The notes under the pieces were generated by a model. That model saw nothing but the letters and a program-made list of their open reading frames with translations. It made no database searches and was not told the DNA's origin. A stretch of DNA of 64,000 bases from Coriaria nepalensis (lineage: Eukaryota > Streptophyta > Magnoliopsida > Cucurbitales > Coriariaceae), in contig CP114484.1 of NCBI GenBank assembly GCA_027186245.1, positions 136,501 through 200,500 on the forward strand. Direction: 5' to 3'. The position numbers and the translations under genes were made by a program. This document shows positions 9,673 to 22,215 of this stretch, one piece after another (the stretch's first letter is position 1; every line of letters starts with the position of its first letter).

Positions 9673-12600
9673 ATGGTCAATTATCAGCATCAACACAATA
9701 TGAGCGATGGTGTTTCTCAGCGGGTCCATAGCCCCCGATTATCCGGTCCAATGACTCGCCGGGCTCACTCTTTCAAGCGCGGTAATAATAACAACAATAG
9801 CAGCACTGGAACAAACACTCATTCAAACCACAATGATTTCAACAACAATAACAGCAATAACCACAGTGGTACTACTACTTCTTTCTCAACAACTGCTAGT
9901 ATTCACCATGAGACCGATCTCCTTTCATCGGCGACCTCTAGCTCACCCAGATCAGAAGGTCTCCTCCCTTTCAGTAGTAAATCGGTAATGAATGATGGGT
10001 TCGACTCGGTTTCTGAAAAGAATAAGGCCAAGCATGTTATTCTCAGAGTTCATCAGCATCATGGTGTTGTCAAGAGGTTGTTCGGGAAGCCCATTGGATC
10101 TATTGTTGTGGATTTTGGGGCGATTAGAGATCAGAGGAAGAAGCTTGGCCATTGGATGTTTATTCTCTTTTGTGGCATGTGCCTCTTTCTTGGCGTTTTC
10201 AAGATTTGTCTTTATGGCTGGTTTGGATCTGCCATTGATCGAGATGGACCAAATCAGGTTCATGATAATATCGATGCTGATCGTGCTGTATCTATGATTC
10301 TAGATAGAAACTTTATTTATTTAGTTTGCATTGCTGCTAGTTAGTAAAGGTGACAGGGTGATCCATGCCGTTGCTATCCATATTTGAATTGAACTAATAT
10401 TGAAAACTGAAGGCGCCTGTGAACCTTTAATACTTACATGTTGGGTTTCCACATGCTTGCCTAACAATCTGGATTGAGTTCATAAAAGTTTGATTTTTTT
10501 AAGCCAGAGCTTAATCTCTCGCTGTTGTGGGATTGGAATAGGGAATTAGGATCCTTTCATTACTACAACTGACTATTTCCCTGTTTATCCATACACTCTT
10601 CTGTTTTGCCTTTTTTGTCTGCATCATTCTACTAACTTAACCTATGCTGCTTTCTTATTAGGACCTATCTGACTCCATGAATCATCTAAAGCAAACGAAA
10701 CTGCACTCCCGTGTTTACAAATATAGGGAAGAAAGAAACGATGTTGAAAAGACTTTGAAGATGGTATCATCAGGTGTAGTTAGCAACCACAACAGCTTGA
10801 TTGATGTAAGTAATAACATTTTCTTTTTCATTCTTAGATCCATGTTCTTCTCTTGTTCAGGTCTCTGTATCGCTCTTGAAGAAACTATTAAGTTGGCTTA
10901 TTTTGAGAACCAAAAAAGAAAACAATGATCTTTTAATATATATGGTGATGTTGCTTCATTAGTGAATTTTAAATTTTTGTTCAGTACTCAGGTATCTGGT
11001 CAAAACCCAACACCGAGAATTTCAGACAGTGCATAGACATGGAAAGAAGCCACAAAAGTATGCACAATGACCTGATTGATTCTTTTTACCCCCTCTTTTG
11101 AATTGCCGTGTAATTAGTTCTCAACTCTTCTTCTTCTTCCCCCATTCTTTTTCCCGCCTTTCTCTCTGCAGAGCTGGATAAAAAGACAAATGGTTACATT
11201 CTTATAAATGCGAATGGCGGCTTGAATCAGATGAGATTCGGGGTCAGTCTGTTGTGCATTTCTTTTTTCTTTCCAAAAATCTGTAACATTCTACTAAAAT
11301 GTAACTTGAACTATTTTATCTGATGTAGTGATAGTTTTAGAATGCAGATCTGTGATATGGTTGCTGTCGCTAAGATTATGAAAGCAACGCTTGTCCTTCC
11401 TTCACTCGATCACACATCCTATTGGGCTGATCAAAGGTTTCTTTTTTGTCATTCCAGATTTCACCACTCTGCATAGATGATTGCTATAATGACTATTTTA
11501 TATCTCATATCTGTATTTGCAGTGGCTTTAAAGATTTGTTCGATTGGCGACATTTTATAGAGACACTGAAGGATGATATCCACATAGTTGAGACTCTGCC
11601 CCTTACCTATGCCGAGATCGAGCCTTTCAACAAAACACCAATCTCTTGGTCTAAGGTTAGCACAACTGCATTTCTATCAAGTGCCTTTCACCCATTGTGC
11701 ATACATGCTGGTGTTTTTTATCTATTTGATTCTATACGTTGGCCAGGTCAGTTACTATAAAACAGAGGTGCTCCCATTTCTGAAGCAGCACAAAGTAATG
11801 TACTTTACTCATACTGATTCTCGGCTCGCCAACAACGGTCTTCTAGATTCCATCCAGAAGTTGAGATGCCGTGTAAATTACAGAGCATTAAAATATTCGG
11901 CTCCTATAGAAAAACTTGGCAACATCTTGGTTTCGAGAATGCGTCAGAATGGAGGCCCTTATCTTGCCATTCATTTGAGGCATGCAGATTACTATAGAAT
12001 TTATATGCCTCCGTTTCAGTAATTGTGAACATCTCGGTATAACTGTTACCACTTTTCTCCTCATCATAGGTATGAGAAGGATATGCTTGCATTTACAGGG
12101 TGTAGCCACAACTTGACTGCAGAAGAAGACGATGAGCTACTAAAAATGCGATATGAAGTCAGCCATTGGAAGGAGAAAGAAATAAACGGGACAGAGAGAA
12201 GGCTGCTAGGTGGCTGCCCATTAACCCCAAGGGAGACTTCTCTTTTGCTCAAAGGGCTTGGTTTTCCATCTGCCACTAGGATATACTTAGTTGCTGGTGA
12301 AGCATACGGAAAAAGAAGCATGCAATATCTCACTGAAGAATTCCCATATATTTTCTCCCACTCTTCTCTCTCCACGGAAGAAGAGCTCAGTCCTTTCAGA
12401 AATCACCAGAACATGTTGGCCGGGATAGACTATGTGGTTGCCTTGCAGAGCGATGTGTTCATTTTTACCTATGATGGAAATATGGCAAAGGCCGTTCAAG
12501 GTCATAGGCGTTTTGAAAATTTCAAGAAGACTATAAATCCGGACAAGTAATTTTAATCTTTTCTTTCGTGCTCTATCTTATATTTTGGTTGTCTATGATG

Positions 12601-12830
12601 ATTGAACTTGGTGGTCTTGTGCGTGCAGGATGAGATTTGTGAAACTTGTTGATGAGTTTGACGAAGGTAAGATTTCATGGAAGAAATTTGGTTCCAAAGT
12701 GAAAAAGCTTCATATGGACCGGAATGGGGCTCCATATCTAAGGGAGGCTGGAGAATTTCCGAAGCTGGAGGAGAGTTTTTATGCAAATGCCTTACCTGGA
12801 TGCATCTGTGAGACAAAACAGGAAACGTAG
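9673..12830 (+). CDS. O-fucosyltransferase family protein (plant OFUT)
   Basis: Nine coding exons join in frame: 9673-10257, 10662-10805, 10985-11057, 11172-11242, 11348-11436, 11523-11655, 11747-11979, 12070-12546 and 12629-12830, giving about 668 residues. The N-terminus is cytosolic, rich in Asn, Ser and His. One membrane segment at residues 161-183 makes this a type II Golgi-type protein. The luminal domain shows family blocks: [42 protein letters not shown], the HLR box split across exons 7 and 8, [11 protein letters not shown], and [18 protein letters not shown]. Plant members transfer sugar from GDP-fucose or related donors; the substrate here is unknown. All introns are GT-AG except intron 7, which appears to use a GC donor. 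The gene looks intact. Confidence 0.9.
11980..12069 (+). other. probable GC-AG intron in the O-fucosyltransferase gene
   Basis: The family HLRYEKDM block is restored only if exon 7 stops after CATTTGAG and exon 8 begins GTATGAGAAGG. The donor is then GCATGC and the acceptor is catag. GC-AG introns are a known minor class in plants. A 90-base intron is a normal size. Confidence 0.7.
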
Positions 12831-13562
12831 GGGTGGAAATGAAAGGTTTCAAAAAGATGCCCGTCTTGTGCCATTTCCACCAGCTATAACCCCTTGGTAA
12901 GGGGCCAATCATATTCTCTCAGTATCAGGGGAGCTGAAAATGGAGAATGCAGTATAGTTAAAAATATCCTCAGGGCATATATCATATGATAATTACCTCT
13001 TGCCATGATTATTGTCTCATTCTTGTGGGGTATATAGAACTGGATTTAACATTCATACCATAAATTTACCTTAGTCAATCAAAAACCACAGTCTAACACA
13101 TGTTTTCCTTTCTTTTCTTTTCTTTTCTTTCTTGGGGCGAGGACGAGAGCCGGGAGGAGAACTGTAATGTGCTCTTCATATTTTGGTATTCACATCTCTA
13201 ATACTTGTAGGGATGCAAAGTGGGTGATGCTGAACACAAGTGTATAAACCTATATTTATAAATGAACAGTCTTTCAGTACTTCGATGCTTCGTTGTATCC
13301 TTGTCATATAGGAATTGTTCTTGCGTTTTTAATTGTATTGTTCATATTTGTTGCATCGAATGAGGATATATATCAAACGGTGGCATCATCACTTTTAAGT
13401 CTGGGAAAGAACGGTATCTTCTTTGATTTTAAGGTCACATGAACATGTGATTGATTAGTGCATCTCATTTCACAATATTTTACTTGGGCAAATAGCTTAC
13501 ACTAAAAACCAAAACTCCCCCAAAAAGAAAGACAAGTTTAAAAACACAACACCACTGCATGA
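12831..13562. other. 3' flanks of two converging genes
   Basis: This is the probable 3' UTR of the O-fucosyltransferase gene, including a TTTTC repeat near 13105-13132, and the 3' flank of the MOB1-like gene on the other strand. No further gene was seen. Confidence 0.5.
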
Positions 13563-14968
13563 TTAGTGATGTAAGATAGACTCAACGAGGTCCAGGAGAG
13601 GCGCAAGCTCTCCTTTTTCGATCAACGCAAATTCCTGCATCTCACAACCACCTCTTCTATTAGCCATGAAAGAAAGAGAGAAAGCTGATAGTGATATATA
13701 ACGATACTTACGCACGTAAAGAGGACAAAGTGCTTAAAGGAAGTATTAAGATGAGCTTCTTCCATCAAACAAACAATCTTCTGGAAATGGGGGTGGTATA
13801 TGTGTGCATATACCCGAAACAATCGCTTAAATATCATCTTAACCACATCTCCGAAATTGTTTGGAAACGGAACTCCTGCATATAATAGCAGAATGGTCAA
13901 CATATTTCCATTAATACAATAACGAACTTCACTAAGACATTATACAACATATGCATATACATAGGCACGTACCTAATTTTTGAGGGAAAATCAATTCATC
14001 ATCCAGTTGAACTTCAATCCAGTCCATCAAATACTCCACATATTTTGGAGCAGACAACTCTATTGGTTCCCTTACATTAACCCCATCTGCCCATCTATAC
14101 TTATATCTGTAAAAAACACAACGTCCTTTACTTTGTAGTGAACATTCAAAACCAATGTACATACACTTTGGTCCTGCATTCATTTTCGGACAATTCGACG
14201 GGGTGCAGAAATCTGTAAGAGTGCCATACAGTATGTTTATCTGGTTGAAGAAGTCCACAGGTGGGACACCGAAAGAAAACATTTACATGTTGACAGAAAG
14301 ATGTGAAAGCAAGTTGGTATATATAGTTTATGTCTCAAAAACATATCATCATCATGTGAGCTTTTTGGAAGGAAAGAAAAGAAAAAAAAGAGAGATAAAT
14401 TTACTGTTAACGGCCAGCCACTCATTGATGTCTTCTCCAGGAGGAAGCCGTACGGCTTCCCTCAAGTTCCCACTGCCTAAGGTAACATCTATATGTTTTT
14501 GAAGTTGAGCCCCCTACAAAATTTTACACCAATTATAGCTTTAATTATCTGAAATGTGCAGATTATGTATATATGTTATATATATACCGACCTTACTTCC
14601 GGATGGAGCACTCTTTTTCGGCCAGAAGGTTTTCTGGTTTCTGCATATGTTTGGTAAACGTGGTCAGGCTTCATTTTTATTACAGAAGAATTAGAACAAG
14701 AAAGAAAAAGGAAAAGAATGTGAAAACAAATAAAAAGGACATGTTATGAGAATTAATACTTTCGTCATTCAATTAAATTAAGTGTGCAAAAAGCAGGACA
14801 TGAGTCATGCAATCATAGATGATCGATTTTTTTTGTTCTACAAATATAATGAGCCAGGCCAGATGTTACTGTCATGTGAACGTTCTTGAGCGGAATCACT
14901 GTGATTATCGAAGAACAAAAGCAAGCAAACAAACAATAAGAGCAGTATAGATAGATTGATAGATATGG

Positions 14969-15005
<37 letters not shown>

Positions 15006-15165
15006 CTATTGAATCCTTAATCAAAGCATTAAGATGATCATTAATGGTGAATTAGTGATCATAGAGAATTCAGGAAAAGATAAAAGAAAGAGAAAAGAAA
15101 CAAGAAAGATGATGGAAATAAACAAAACATGAAGCAAACCTGCTTCCAAGGCCGAAGAGGCTCAT
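13563..15165 (-). CDS. MOB1-like kinase activator
   Basis: Seven exons on the minus strand: 15165-15140, 14640-14592, 14513-14405, 14260-14167, 14106-13973, 13875-13712 and 13634-13563, giving about 215 residues, the usual MOB1 length. It starts [14 protein letters not shown] and ends [14 protein letters not shown]. Zinc ligands are present as FCTPSNC and in [12 protein letters not shown]1 proteins bind and activate NDR/LATS-type kinases (the Hippo-like MOB1-SIK1 module in plants). The oddity is intron 3: the donor after WLAVN is normal, but the exon 4 boundary required by the family sequence follows CCCAC, not AG, and no AG occurs in the 70 bases before it. Everything else is in frame. It is either a functional gene with an aberrant acceptor or a young pseudogene. 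Confidence 0.85.
14974..15003. repeat. (TA)n microsatellite in MOB1 intron 1
   Basis: A run of about 15 TA units lies inside the long first intron. Confidence 0.95.
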
Positions 15166-16870
15166 TGTGAAAATGTGATGCGAAATTGCAGGAGACCGAA
15201 ATCAATTATACAGAGGAAGATGGGAATGTCCATGTATGTATTTATTTATAGAGAGAGAGAGAGAGAGTCAATAATTATGTTGGAGGGTAGAGAGAGAGAG
15301 AGGGAGACGACATGCTGGCAAATTGAAAGAGTAGAGAGGGAAGAAGCATTGAATTATGTTCTGTTTCTCTGCTTTCAGGATGTCTCTCAAATTTCAGCTG
15401 TCTGTCTCACAGCTAAGTACTAAGTAGTAAGTATGTATGGATCCCCCAGGCCTTTTGCGTATCTTCTGTAGCTGTAGCCTAATTACTTTCTTCAAGTGCT
15501 CCGTACAGCTAAGAATTTCCACACACAAAAAAAAGAGCCATACGAAACGATACGATGCCATACTCATGAACACCTCTGGATTCCAATCATTAAGACACAA
15601 TTGATTTGATTTTTGACGATGAACAATTCAGAAGATTAGGGATGTCATAATCATATACATAATGATACCACTAATAAATGTGCTAATCATAATATACATA
15701 ACACATAATACATGCATGCACATTACCCCACGCCGCCTCATATCTTATCTTATCTGTATAAGATTATGATATTTGTAGCTTAGCTGTATCACACTCTTAT
15801 CATCCAATCACCTTCATTAACTACAAACATATATCAAATCAACAGGCGCCACATATGCAACGACCCTCCCATTCTCAGATTATCTGCTCCAACTTCTACG
15901 TTGGACTTTTCGATTAGAAATGAGGTAAAGATTTAAGTTAATTTTATAAATATAATTAAATATATTTTATATTATAAAAAAAATTTTAAAATATTAATAA
16001 ATTATTATAAATAATGAATACCTATAATAATAAATAAGAATTAAAATTTATCTAGGATTTACACTTATATATGTGTACGTGTGTAGTGTGTGGGTGTAAG
16101 GCGTTTTTAACGTTTATTAAGCACACTTGATATGTTTGTGATGTGGCAGCCGGCCGCCACACGTAGTGGTCGACCGTTTTTATTTTATTATTTTATTTAA
16201 ACGGTTGATAGTTAAAACGGTTAATTATCGCTGAAATTTGAATTTTAATAATTCAAATATGTAAAAATAGTTTAACTATTTTTTTAAAGAGTGTGATTGT
16301 TCGTGAATATGTGTCAATTTGACTTATAAATATGAAAAATATGTAGATAATAAAAATGCATTTTCTTCTACCATATTTTCTTACTGTTAGAAACCGAACA
16401 TACACCTATATTCCAAAATAAAATTTCACTATTACTTATAAAATTTTATTAAGATTTGTCATATCCTAAAAATTATTTTTACGATAATCTACAAATAATT
16501 CAAAATGATAAAAATATCATTTAAATATATATATATATAATATATCTATTACGAATTTTAAATCCCGATCACTAAAAATCAAGACATTTTATACTAATGT
16601 ATTAGGTATATCAATATACTCACGAAACAAATATATTTAAATATATTATAATTTAAATAATAATTTTATAGAATTTTCCAACTAAGATAACTAACACAAT
16701 TAAAACAAACGCATTAGTTAAATAATTTATTCTCATTGACCACCCACACATAGTAAACCAACAAACACGGCTTCAAATTAAGAGCTGACGCAGTTACAAT
16801 ACAAAACTACACGCACAAGGAAACATGACTCCGCTACATACTACGTACTCATTCAATCAGGATACTTAAA
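15166..16870. other. MOB1 5' region and AT-rich spacer
   Basis: The first 300 bases, with (GA)n tracts at 15250-15268 and 15289-15303, are the probable leader and promoter of the minus-strand MOB1-like gene. The rest, up to the germin-like stop codon, is AT-rich with no recognisable coding sequence or repeat family. Confidence 0.5.
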
Positions 16871-17497
16871 TTAATTACTGCCACCAAGAACACCCTTAAG
16901 CTTCTTAATCTGAGCCACGTCCAGAAAAGTAGTAGCACCTACCAGTGAGGTAGGCAAGTTATTTGCAAACAAAGCGAAGTCCAGAATCTGAAGCCCAGGG
17001 CTTGCACTGCTGAAGCTAACAAAAGCAAGCGCAGAGGTCGAGCCTGAGTTTACTTGAAAATGCAACAGCCCTTGTGGAAACACCATAATGTCCCCCTTCT
17101 TAAGTGTCTTCAAGTAAACAGTGTTAGCAGAGGAAACAAACCCAGCACAAATAACGCCTTCCACCACCAGGAGCACTTCTGAGCCACCGGGGTGAGTGTG
17201 AAACGGTATCACTCCGCCAGCTGCTAAGTCCAAACGGGCCAACGAGATTCCGAGCCCGTTTACGCCTGGGAATTGGGCCGAGAAGGCTGGTGTCACGGCA
17301 GCTTTGATGATGTTGGAGGTGTTTCCGGCAAGGCCCAGGCTCGAATAGACGAAGTCGTCTACTGTTACCTTTGCGGGCTTCCTGCAAGCGTAACCGGCCG
17401 GCCCATCAGGGTATGAGAAGTCCGCAACACAGAAGTCTTGCACTGCTGCATCGGAGGAAGCTATCAAGAGGAGAGGAATTAGAAAGAAAATCATCAT
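16871..17497 (-). CDS. germin-like protein (cupin, ABP19/ABP20-like)
   Basis: A single exon encodes 208 residues, the normal germin-like size. An N-terminal signal peptide ([17 protein letters not shown]) directs it to the apoplast. The two conserved cysteines occur as DFCVADF and YACRKP. Cupin motif 1 reads [17 protein letters not shown] and supplies two His and one Glu metal ligands; motif 2 reads [16 protein letters not shown] and supplies the third His. The family binds manganese; some members are superoxide dismutases or oxalate oxidases. The AVQDFCVAD start and [15 protein letters not shown] block point to the ABP19/20 (auxin-binding protein-like) group. Enzyme activity cannot be told from sequence. 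The frame is intact. Confidence 0.95.
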   Translation of the reverse strand: MMIFFLIPLLLIASSDAAVQDFCVADFSYPDGPAGYACRKPAKVTVDDFVYSSLGLAGNTSNIIKAAVTPAFSAQFPGVNGLGISLARLDLAAGGVIPFHTHPGGSEVLLVVEGVICAGFVSSANTVYLKTLKKGDIMVFPQGLLHFQVNSGSTSALAFVSFSSASPGLQILDFALFANNLPTSLVGATTFLDVAQIKKLKGVLGGSN

Positions 17498-17565
17498 GAT
17501 GGACTTGAGCAGAAAAATCTATGAACTTATAATTAGCAAGTTCATGATAAGGGGTGATGCTCCAA

Positions 17566-17572
17566 ATTTATA
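17566..17572 (-). promoter_or_regulatory. TATA box of germin-like gene
   Basis: The minus strand reads CTATAAATTT about 70 bases upstream of the start codon at 17497, a typical plant position and sequence. Confidence 0.6.
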
Positions 17573-17573
17573 G

Positions 17574-19679
17574 TACTGGGATTGTGTGGATATTTTAAGC
17601 CCACGAAGGATATGCCCGTGAAGGATTCATATCTTTATAATTGACTTTTTCTGGCCTATGGCAGTATGAAAAATGACAGATATCGTATTGTGATATATGA
17701 ATAGTGGTCAGTACTGCTTGAAAGTTTGAACCAAGTCTTGGATTCGGAAGAGAAGTAGGCGTAGAGGGGGATTCAGGATCATTTTATTCATTGTATAATC
17801 ATTATAAGCATGATCATCCTAGGAAATATAGCCTCTCCTAGCATCTTATCATTTTCAGAACGCGTTCTTCAACATGCGTGATGCATATATGCACGGGTCG
17901 ATATTATTGGTCGATTTATTCCAGAAAACAACAAAGAAGCTCTTTTTGTTTGATCGTGCATTCATGACAGAGGATTGGGATAGCTAGCTAGGGAGCACCT
18001 AGAGGCTAGAATTAGCATCAACTTACTCCATGTTAATTTCACATGTTCAATAGTTTATGTTACGTTACGAAAGACTCTACGATCCATAGTATATCCGAAA
18101 GATCTGCTCCTGCACTCACCAACAAACTGCAGTTAAGGTGGTGGTCGGGCAACCTCGCTCTGACACTCTAGTCAGTTTTCTAAAAAGATGATAGAGTATT
18201 ATTGAAAGTATTTGTAATTCTCTTAGAAATTTTTCATTACCTTTTCATCTTGGAGACATTTAGTTTTTATACCTGATTTAAGCTGAGAGGCTCTCGATAA
18301 CCTTACATATGTCGCCCTCTCATTGCTCTATTATTTGCTCCATGATAGGTGTCAACGCCCTATAGTCTGACATAGTAGAAATCTACTCCCTACTCACTTA
18401 TCCTTATGGGCAGTAAGAGGCCACCCTAGTCTGACATCTTCCATGGCACCTCAATGTGCAACAACGCCACCTTTGTCTGACAGGCCAAGGACAAAGTCTC
18501 CAGTTGAGTGTCAGTTGTTTTCCACCTATCCACTCGTTCAGTCATATTGCCAACATCTAAGCCGAGCGAGGAAATACTTGGCTTAGTCTCAATATCTTCT
18601 TGAGACTTTTCGACTCATCCAAATATGGATAACCGAACTAATGGCACCTTAGATTTTCCATACTTTAGCCTTAGATATTATCTACCCTCAGCACTCTATT
18701 TCTACATTCTTAGGCTGACGACGCTCAGCTTCAGTTTCTAAGACTGCAAAGCTGAGATTCTCTCGGAATTGGTCACGACAGTTTATATTTTCAATAAGCT
18801 ATAAGTATAGTTAGCTTATTATATACAAGTGCAAAATAAGCATACACGGACAGAAAGAGAATGGATTCCATAATTACGGACTTGCATGCTTTCGGTGTTT
18901 ACAGAAGAATCTTTAATTTCTCATTAAATGGATGAGAAAGCACTACATAAGTTTAAGTTTGACATTTATGATGTGAGTCTTATATCATACTTATGTGTGG
19001 CGCTTTCTCATCTGTTCAATTAAAAACTAATGGCCTAAATTTTTTAGTAGACATAAAAGACATCAAATCCGTAGGCACCGAATCCATTCTCTTATATAAG
19101 TATTCAAAACTAGGGTTAGAGAGAAAGATGAAGGCGGATGTGGTCCATAAAGTGCACATGGGTAAAAGACTGAGCGAAGGCAAACGACATTTTCACAACT
19201 AAGAGAGGAGGGGGGGGGGGGGGGGGGGGGGGGCGGGGTCGCTCTCTGCGACTCTTCCATCTCACGTACATTAACTTAATTGTAACCATGCAATTTTTGT
19301 ATGGATATCATACTTTCCCTATCTTCTCCGGCATCCTCGCTGTTTTTTACTAGCTTACTCTATTTTACCCTAAATATGGAGGGAAAAAAAATAGAGGAGG
19401 AAATTTTCTCCATCCAATGCTCTGTCTCTCTCAGCAGTAATTAAGCTTATCCTAGAAAGGATAAGATACAGACACAAGTAATCACTTATGAAAAAAACAG
19501 GTTTACACATTTGGGTCCAACGGTCATTTTTTGTTTCTCTATGTAGTTTATGTTATGGTTTTAGAGATGTCTAGAAATAAAATCTTATATATATAACAAC
19601 CTTAAATATGGAGACTATATACCAGCTACTAGCTTACAAGTATATTTACGTATTTTTGATCCTTATGAACCAAATTAAA
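17574..19679. other. intergenic region
   Basis: No gene could be supported. It contains the possible LTR fragment listed separately and a pure G run at about 19208-19233. Short open stretches near 19000-19250 have no family resemblance. Confidence 0.5.
18095..18810. repeat. possible gypsy LTR fragment
   Basis: The wording (a pyrimidine-rich start, ctgcagttaaggtggtggtc, gtctgacat repeats, more GC than its surroundings) resembles LTRs of plant TAT gypsy elements. There is no second copy in the window and the ends are not defined, so this is a weak call based on style rather than alignment. Confidence 0.3.
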
Positions 19680-20040
19680 TGAAAATAATTGCCATTAACA
19701 AAAGAATAAAAGAGCATGCATGTCCCGAAATTTCATCATTGCATGACTCGTGTATAAGAATGTTAGAACGAGCAATTAATAATAGCTAGAATTTCGCTTT
19801 TGAAATACCAACGGAAGATCACTTATTATTTTTCAAACAAAAATATGGGTGGTAATAATTTTACATATGTTGTATTTTCATTCAAGTTTAGTAATAGTTC
19901 TTCGCAGTTTTGTAACCCAAGTCTAAGTCGATATCATACAGCCTACCTATCGTTCATTTTGATGATTTCTGTAGAATCGAAACGAGCACACCACCTTGCA
20001 GATTTCTTTAAGCAATAACTTAATAACTATGAAATTGATA
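19680..20040 (+). repeat. third remnant of the glucanase upstream region
   Basis: The segment catgcatgtcccgaaatttc and the following bases (cattgcatgactcgtgtataagaatgtt, then agctagaatttcgcttttgaaa) match the DNA upstream of the two GH17 pseudogenes at 22940-23040 and 24960-25060. It lacks a glucanase body and is followed by a copia fragment, so it marks a third, deleted copy of the tandem unit. Confidence 0.65.
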
Positions 20041-20379
20041 GGTAAATTTTCTTGATGATTAAACAATGCACAAAAATGAAAAGACAAAAGAAGGTTATAA
20101 TGGTTCATTTACGAGATCAAATCTATCAAGATAGACTATATTCACCGAGCTCCAAAAATCCAAAAGTCTCGTTTCCACTAGTGATATAGTTCAGTACATA
20201 CACGCTTTCAATCCCTAAATCCACTACAATACATGCTCAATCATCAAACACTCACAGATTCAACAACAAGGAAGACGTAAACCCAAATTTTGTAGCCAAC
20301 AGAATACGTAAAAGCAAACCCAAAATCAAACTGTGAATCAAGTATAGAGATTAAGTTGGATCCTTATGTTTCACTCATA

Positions 20380-22215
20380 TCCCTGATGTAAAGAGAGATA
20401 AGCTTTTCTGTAAAGGTTGAGAAGGGAATTCTGATGGGCTACGGTTCAGACTCCAAAGCCTATAGAATTTTCAATGCAATCAAAAGATTTCAATTGCAAG
20501 AGATGTTATATTTGATGAGCTAGCAACTTATGATTGGGAAGAAGAAGTGAATGAGGTAGACCTACTAAAAATTCTAGAAGGTGATCAGATCTTGACTCCT
20601 AATGCACAATCTAATGAAGAAAATGAACTTGTCAATCCAAGGTTAAGAAGTTTGGATGATGTATACCAGAGGTGCAATGTGGCTCTCTCTAAGCTTAGAA
20701 ACTATGAGGAAGCTGAAGTTGATAAGAATAGGGTGAAAGCAATGAAGGATGAGCTGGAAATAATAAACAAGAATCACACTTGAATTCTAGTTGGCATACT
20801 AGAGAAGAAGAAGGTCATAGGCCTAAAATGGATTTTCAAGCTCAAGCTCAATTCAGATAGCTCAATCAACAAGTATAAAGCTCAGATGGTCGTGAAGGGT
20901 TACTCCCAACAGTAGTATGGAGTGGACTATCTAGAAATATTTGTCCTTGTGGCAAGACTTGACACCATAAAGCTACTAATTGCCTTAGCTGCCTGGAAGA
21001 ATTGGTCCATTCATTAATTTGATGTGAAATCAGCTTTTTTGAATGGTATTCTAGAGGAAGAGGTCTATGTTGATCAACCTAAGAGTTTGGGATCAGAGGC
21101 AAATAATATAAGGTGTAGAAGCTAGAGAAGGCTCTATATGGGTTGAAGCAAGCACCCATAGCATGGTATAGTAGAATTGACTCTCATTTGAGCAATTCAT
21201 GATTTGAAAGAAATGAAAGTGAGCAGACCATATACATAAAGAAATCATGTGATTCTTATCACATGATCTCTTTGTATGTCGATGACCTGCTGATTACAGG
21301 ATATAAAGAAGTTCTGATTCAAACCTTCAAGCAAAAGATCAAGCTTGAGTTTGAGATGACAAATTTGGGGCTGATGGATTACTTTTTAGGAATGAAGATT
21401 CAACAACTAAAGAAAGGGATATTTATCTCTCAAGAGTAGTATGCAAAAGGTTTGATCAAGAAGTTTAAAATTGAAGTAAGCAAGTCGATGTCTACTCCTT
21501 TGGCTGTTATGAGAAGCTTATGATGAATGATGGTTATGAAAGAGTTGATGAAACTATGTATATAAGCTTGATAGGAGGAATGATGTACTTGACTGTAACT
21601 AGACTAGATATTATGCACTTAATCAGCTTATTATCTCAATTCATGCATATGGGAGCTGCCAAGAGGGTACTGAGAAATCTCAATGGCACAACATATTTTG
21701 GAATTTTGTTTGAAGGAGGAGAGTTTATCCTAGAAGGATCTGTGGGCAATGACTGGGCAGGCTCCATGGATGATGCAAGAGCACAAGTGGCTTATATTTC
21801 AATCTAGGATTTGGTGTCTTTTATTAAAGTTCAAAGAAGCAAGTTGTAGTGGCCCAATCACAACTGAGGCATAATATATAGCAGTCTCATCTACTTGCAA
21901 TCATGTAATTTAGCTTAGAAAGATTCTACTTGATTTGAGATTTCCTCAATCTAGCTCAACCCCAATTCATTGTGATAGCAAGTATGTCATAGCTATTTCT
22001 GAAAATTTAGTCCACTTTGGGAGGACTAAGCACATTCTAGTACAATTTCACTGTAGTAGGGAGAAAATCAAGAATAGAGAAGTTAGGTTGATTCATTGCA
22101 AATCAAAAAATCAACTTGTTGATGGGTTTCCTAAGTCACTTCCTAGCTACAAGTTTGAGTATTTTAGAAGCATGATGGTTTCATTAGCAATGGTTCCAAG
22201 GATGAGAGTTTGAAG
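20380..22215 (+). mobile_element. decayed Ty1/copia fragment (integrase end, RT, RNase H)
   Basis: The order is copia-like. An integrase C-terminal segment (GILMGYGSDSKAYRIFN, DVIFDELATYDW) comes first. Reverse transcriptase follows, with [49 protein letters not shown] and the catalytic YVDD at about 21276. RNase H follows from about 21520 (MYISLIGGMMYLTVTRLDIM). Stops and frameshifts occur throughout, and gag and the integrase core are missing. It lies between glucanase upstream remnants, so it probably inserted into or next to an older tandem copy. Confidence 0.85.

Noticed and set aside
15175..15423. Plus-strand frame rich in Arg/Glu near the MOB1 start
   Set aside because: It is read from (GA)n repeats in the MOB1 leader.
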